From positions 1 to 5,964 of the forward strand of contig JAAKFB010000114.1 in NCBI GenBank assembly GCA_011065235.1: a stretch of DNA of 5,964 nt, in the 5' to 3' direction. The position numbers and the translations under genes were made by a program. Shown piece after piece: positions 5,721 to 5,964 of the stretch. Every line of letters begins with the position of its first letter. Position 1 is the first letter of the stretch. The DNA comes from Chlamydiota bacterium (GTDB lineage Bacteria; Chlamydiota; Chlamydiia; Chlamydiales; Rhabdochlamydiaceae). Under the pieces are notes generated by a model. That model had not been told where the DNA came from. It worked only from the letters and a program-made list of their open reading frames with translations, and did no database searches.

Positions 5721-5749
5721 AATATAGTCTAAAGAGGAAAATTTGCCAA
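5721..5749 (-). promoter_or_regulatory. strong sigma-70 promoter for the methyltransferase operon
   Basis: Read on the minus strand, TTGGCA (5749-5744, 5 of 6) and TATATT (5726-5721, 5 of 6) are separated by exactly 17 nt. Transcription should begin at about 5713-5715, practically at the first ATG. The -35 box covers the TTG start codon of the divergent gene. Confidence 0.6.
5733..5737 (+). promoter_or_regulatory. Shine-Dalgarno site for the TTG start at 5743
   Basis: AGAGG is 5 nt before the TTG at 5743. It is the main support for a non-ATG start. An in-frame TAG at 5725-5727 excludes starts further upstream, and the first in-frame ATG comes only at 5887. Confidence 0.6.
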
Positions 5750-5964
5750 ACGCTATCGCCTTATCTCCCGCGGTCCAACAAACCCTTTTGTATCCCGTTA
5801 AAATCGTCTCAAAGCCTTTTCTTTTTATCATCGCAAAAGTAAACGCCTGCGCCCAACTTTTTATCGGATATTTTGTCCGGCTCGGCATGTTCTCTTTCGG
5901 AGAGTGGCACCACAGCTGGATCAAAAAGAAAATCATCGAACTTTACAGGGGCGGATGCTACGAC
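5743..5964 (+). CDS. 5' part of a hypothetical protein with hydrophobic N-terminal region (partial)
   Basis: From a TTG with a well-placed AGAGG site the frame stays open for 74 codons to the window edge, which favours a real gene over chance. The product starts MPNAIALSPAVQQTLLYPVK. Residues 26-50 (FLFIIAKVNACAQLFIGYFVRLGMF) are largely hydrophobic and could span or attach to a membrane. The next part is polar and basic (GEWHHSWIKKKIIELYRGG). I do not recognise the family. There are 29 nt between this start and the first ATG of the divergent methyltransferase, and their control elements overlap. The minus-strand frame covering the same bases was judged a shadow. Confidence 0.6.
   Translation, partial: MPNAIALSPAVQQTLLYPVKIVSKPFLFIIAKVNACAQLFIGYFVRLGMFSFGEWHHSWIKKKIIELYRGGCYD

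Noticed and set aside
5640..5936. 98-codon minus-strand frame overlapping both the methyltransferase start and the right-edge gene
   Set aside because: It runs through the divergent promoter region and overlaps a better plus-strand frame with a ribosome-binding site. Its product shows no recognisable features.

Overview
The window looks like part of a bacterial chromosome with a GC content that I judge by eye to be in the mid-40s percent. The genes are tightly packed, with two divergent and one convergent junction. No rRNA, tRNA, CRISPR array or transposase gene is visible. The combination of a polyamine-type ABC transporter, a large lineage-restricted protein with a paired hydrophobic segment, proline-rich linker and coiled coil, and mixed use of Shine-Dalgarno sites would fit an environmental member of the Chlamydiota (Waddlia/Parachlamydia-like). 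That placement is an impression, not something the sequence proves.

Left part (1-2905). A divergent gene on the minus strand runs off the left edge from an ATG at 89. On the plus strand follows a compact operon, potB-potC-potD, encoding two inner-membrane permeases and a substrate-binding protein of the spermidine/putrescine ABC importer family. The genes overlap by 8 nt and 1 nt, so they are very likely co-transcribed and translationally coupled. The ATPase gene potA, normally first in such operons, is not in the window and is not directly upstream. The binding protein keeps the PotD fold signature, but two tryptophans of the E. coli substrate box appear to be replaced.

Middle (2906-3184). 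A 279-nt non-coding stretch holds a short CACAGAG-type repeat, an AT-rich hairpin just after potD, a candidate sigma-70 promoter, and then a 130-nt element bounded by perfect 16-bp inverted repeats with further perfect hairpins inside. It looks like a miniature inverted-repeat element (MITE) lying between the promoter and the start codon of the next gene, so it would be transcribed as a structured leader.

Right part (3185-5964). A 457-residue protein of unknown function is encoded on the plus strand. It converges, with only 5 nt between stop codons, on a minus-strand pair: a COMT-like class I O-methyltransferase followed by a DUF6314-like protein, overlapping by 11 nt and coupled through a good Shine-Dalgarno site. 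A perfect 14-bp hairpin lies inside the DUF6314-like coding sequence close to the convergent end. The methyltransferase has a very good promoter whose predicted transcription start falls on its first ATG. That promoter overlaps the ribosome-binding site and TTG start of a divergent plus-strand gene that runs off the right edge.

The points most worth following up are the 130-nt inverted-repeat element used as a leader, the altered binding pocket and missing ATPase of the transporter, the intragenic 14-bp hairpin, and the interlocked divergent promoter and start region at the right.
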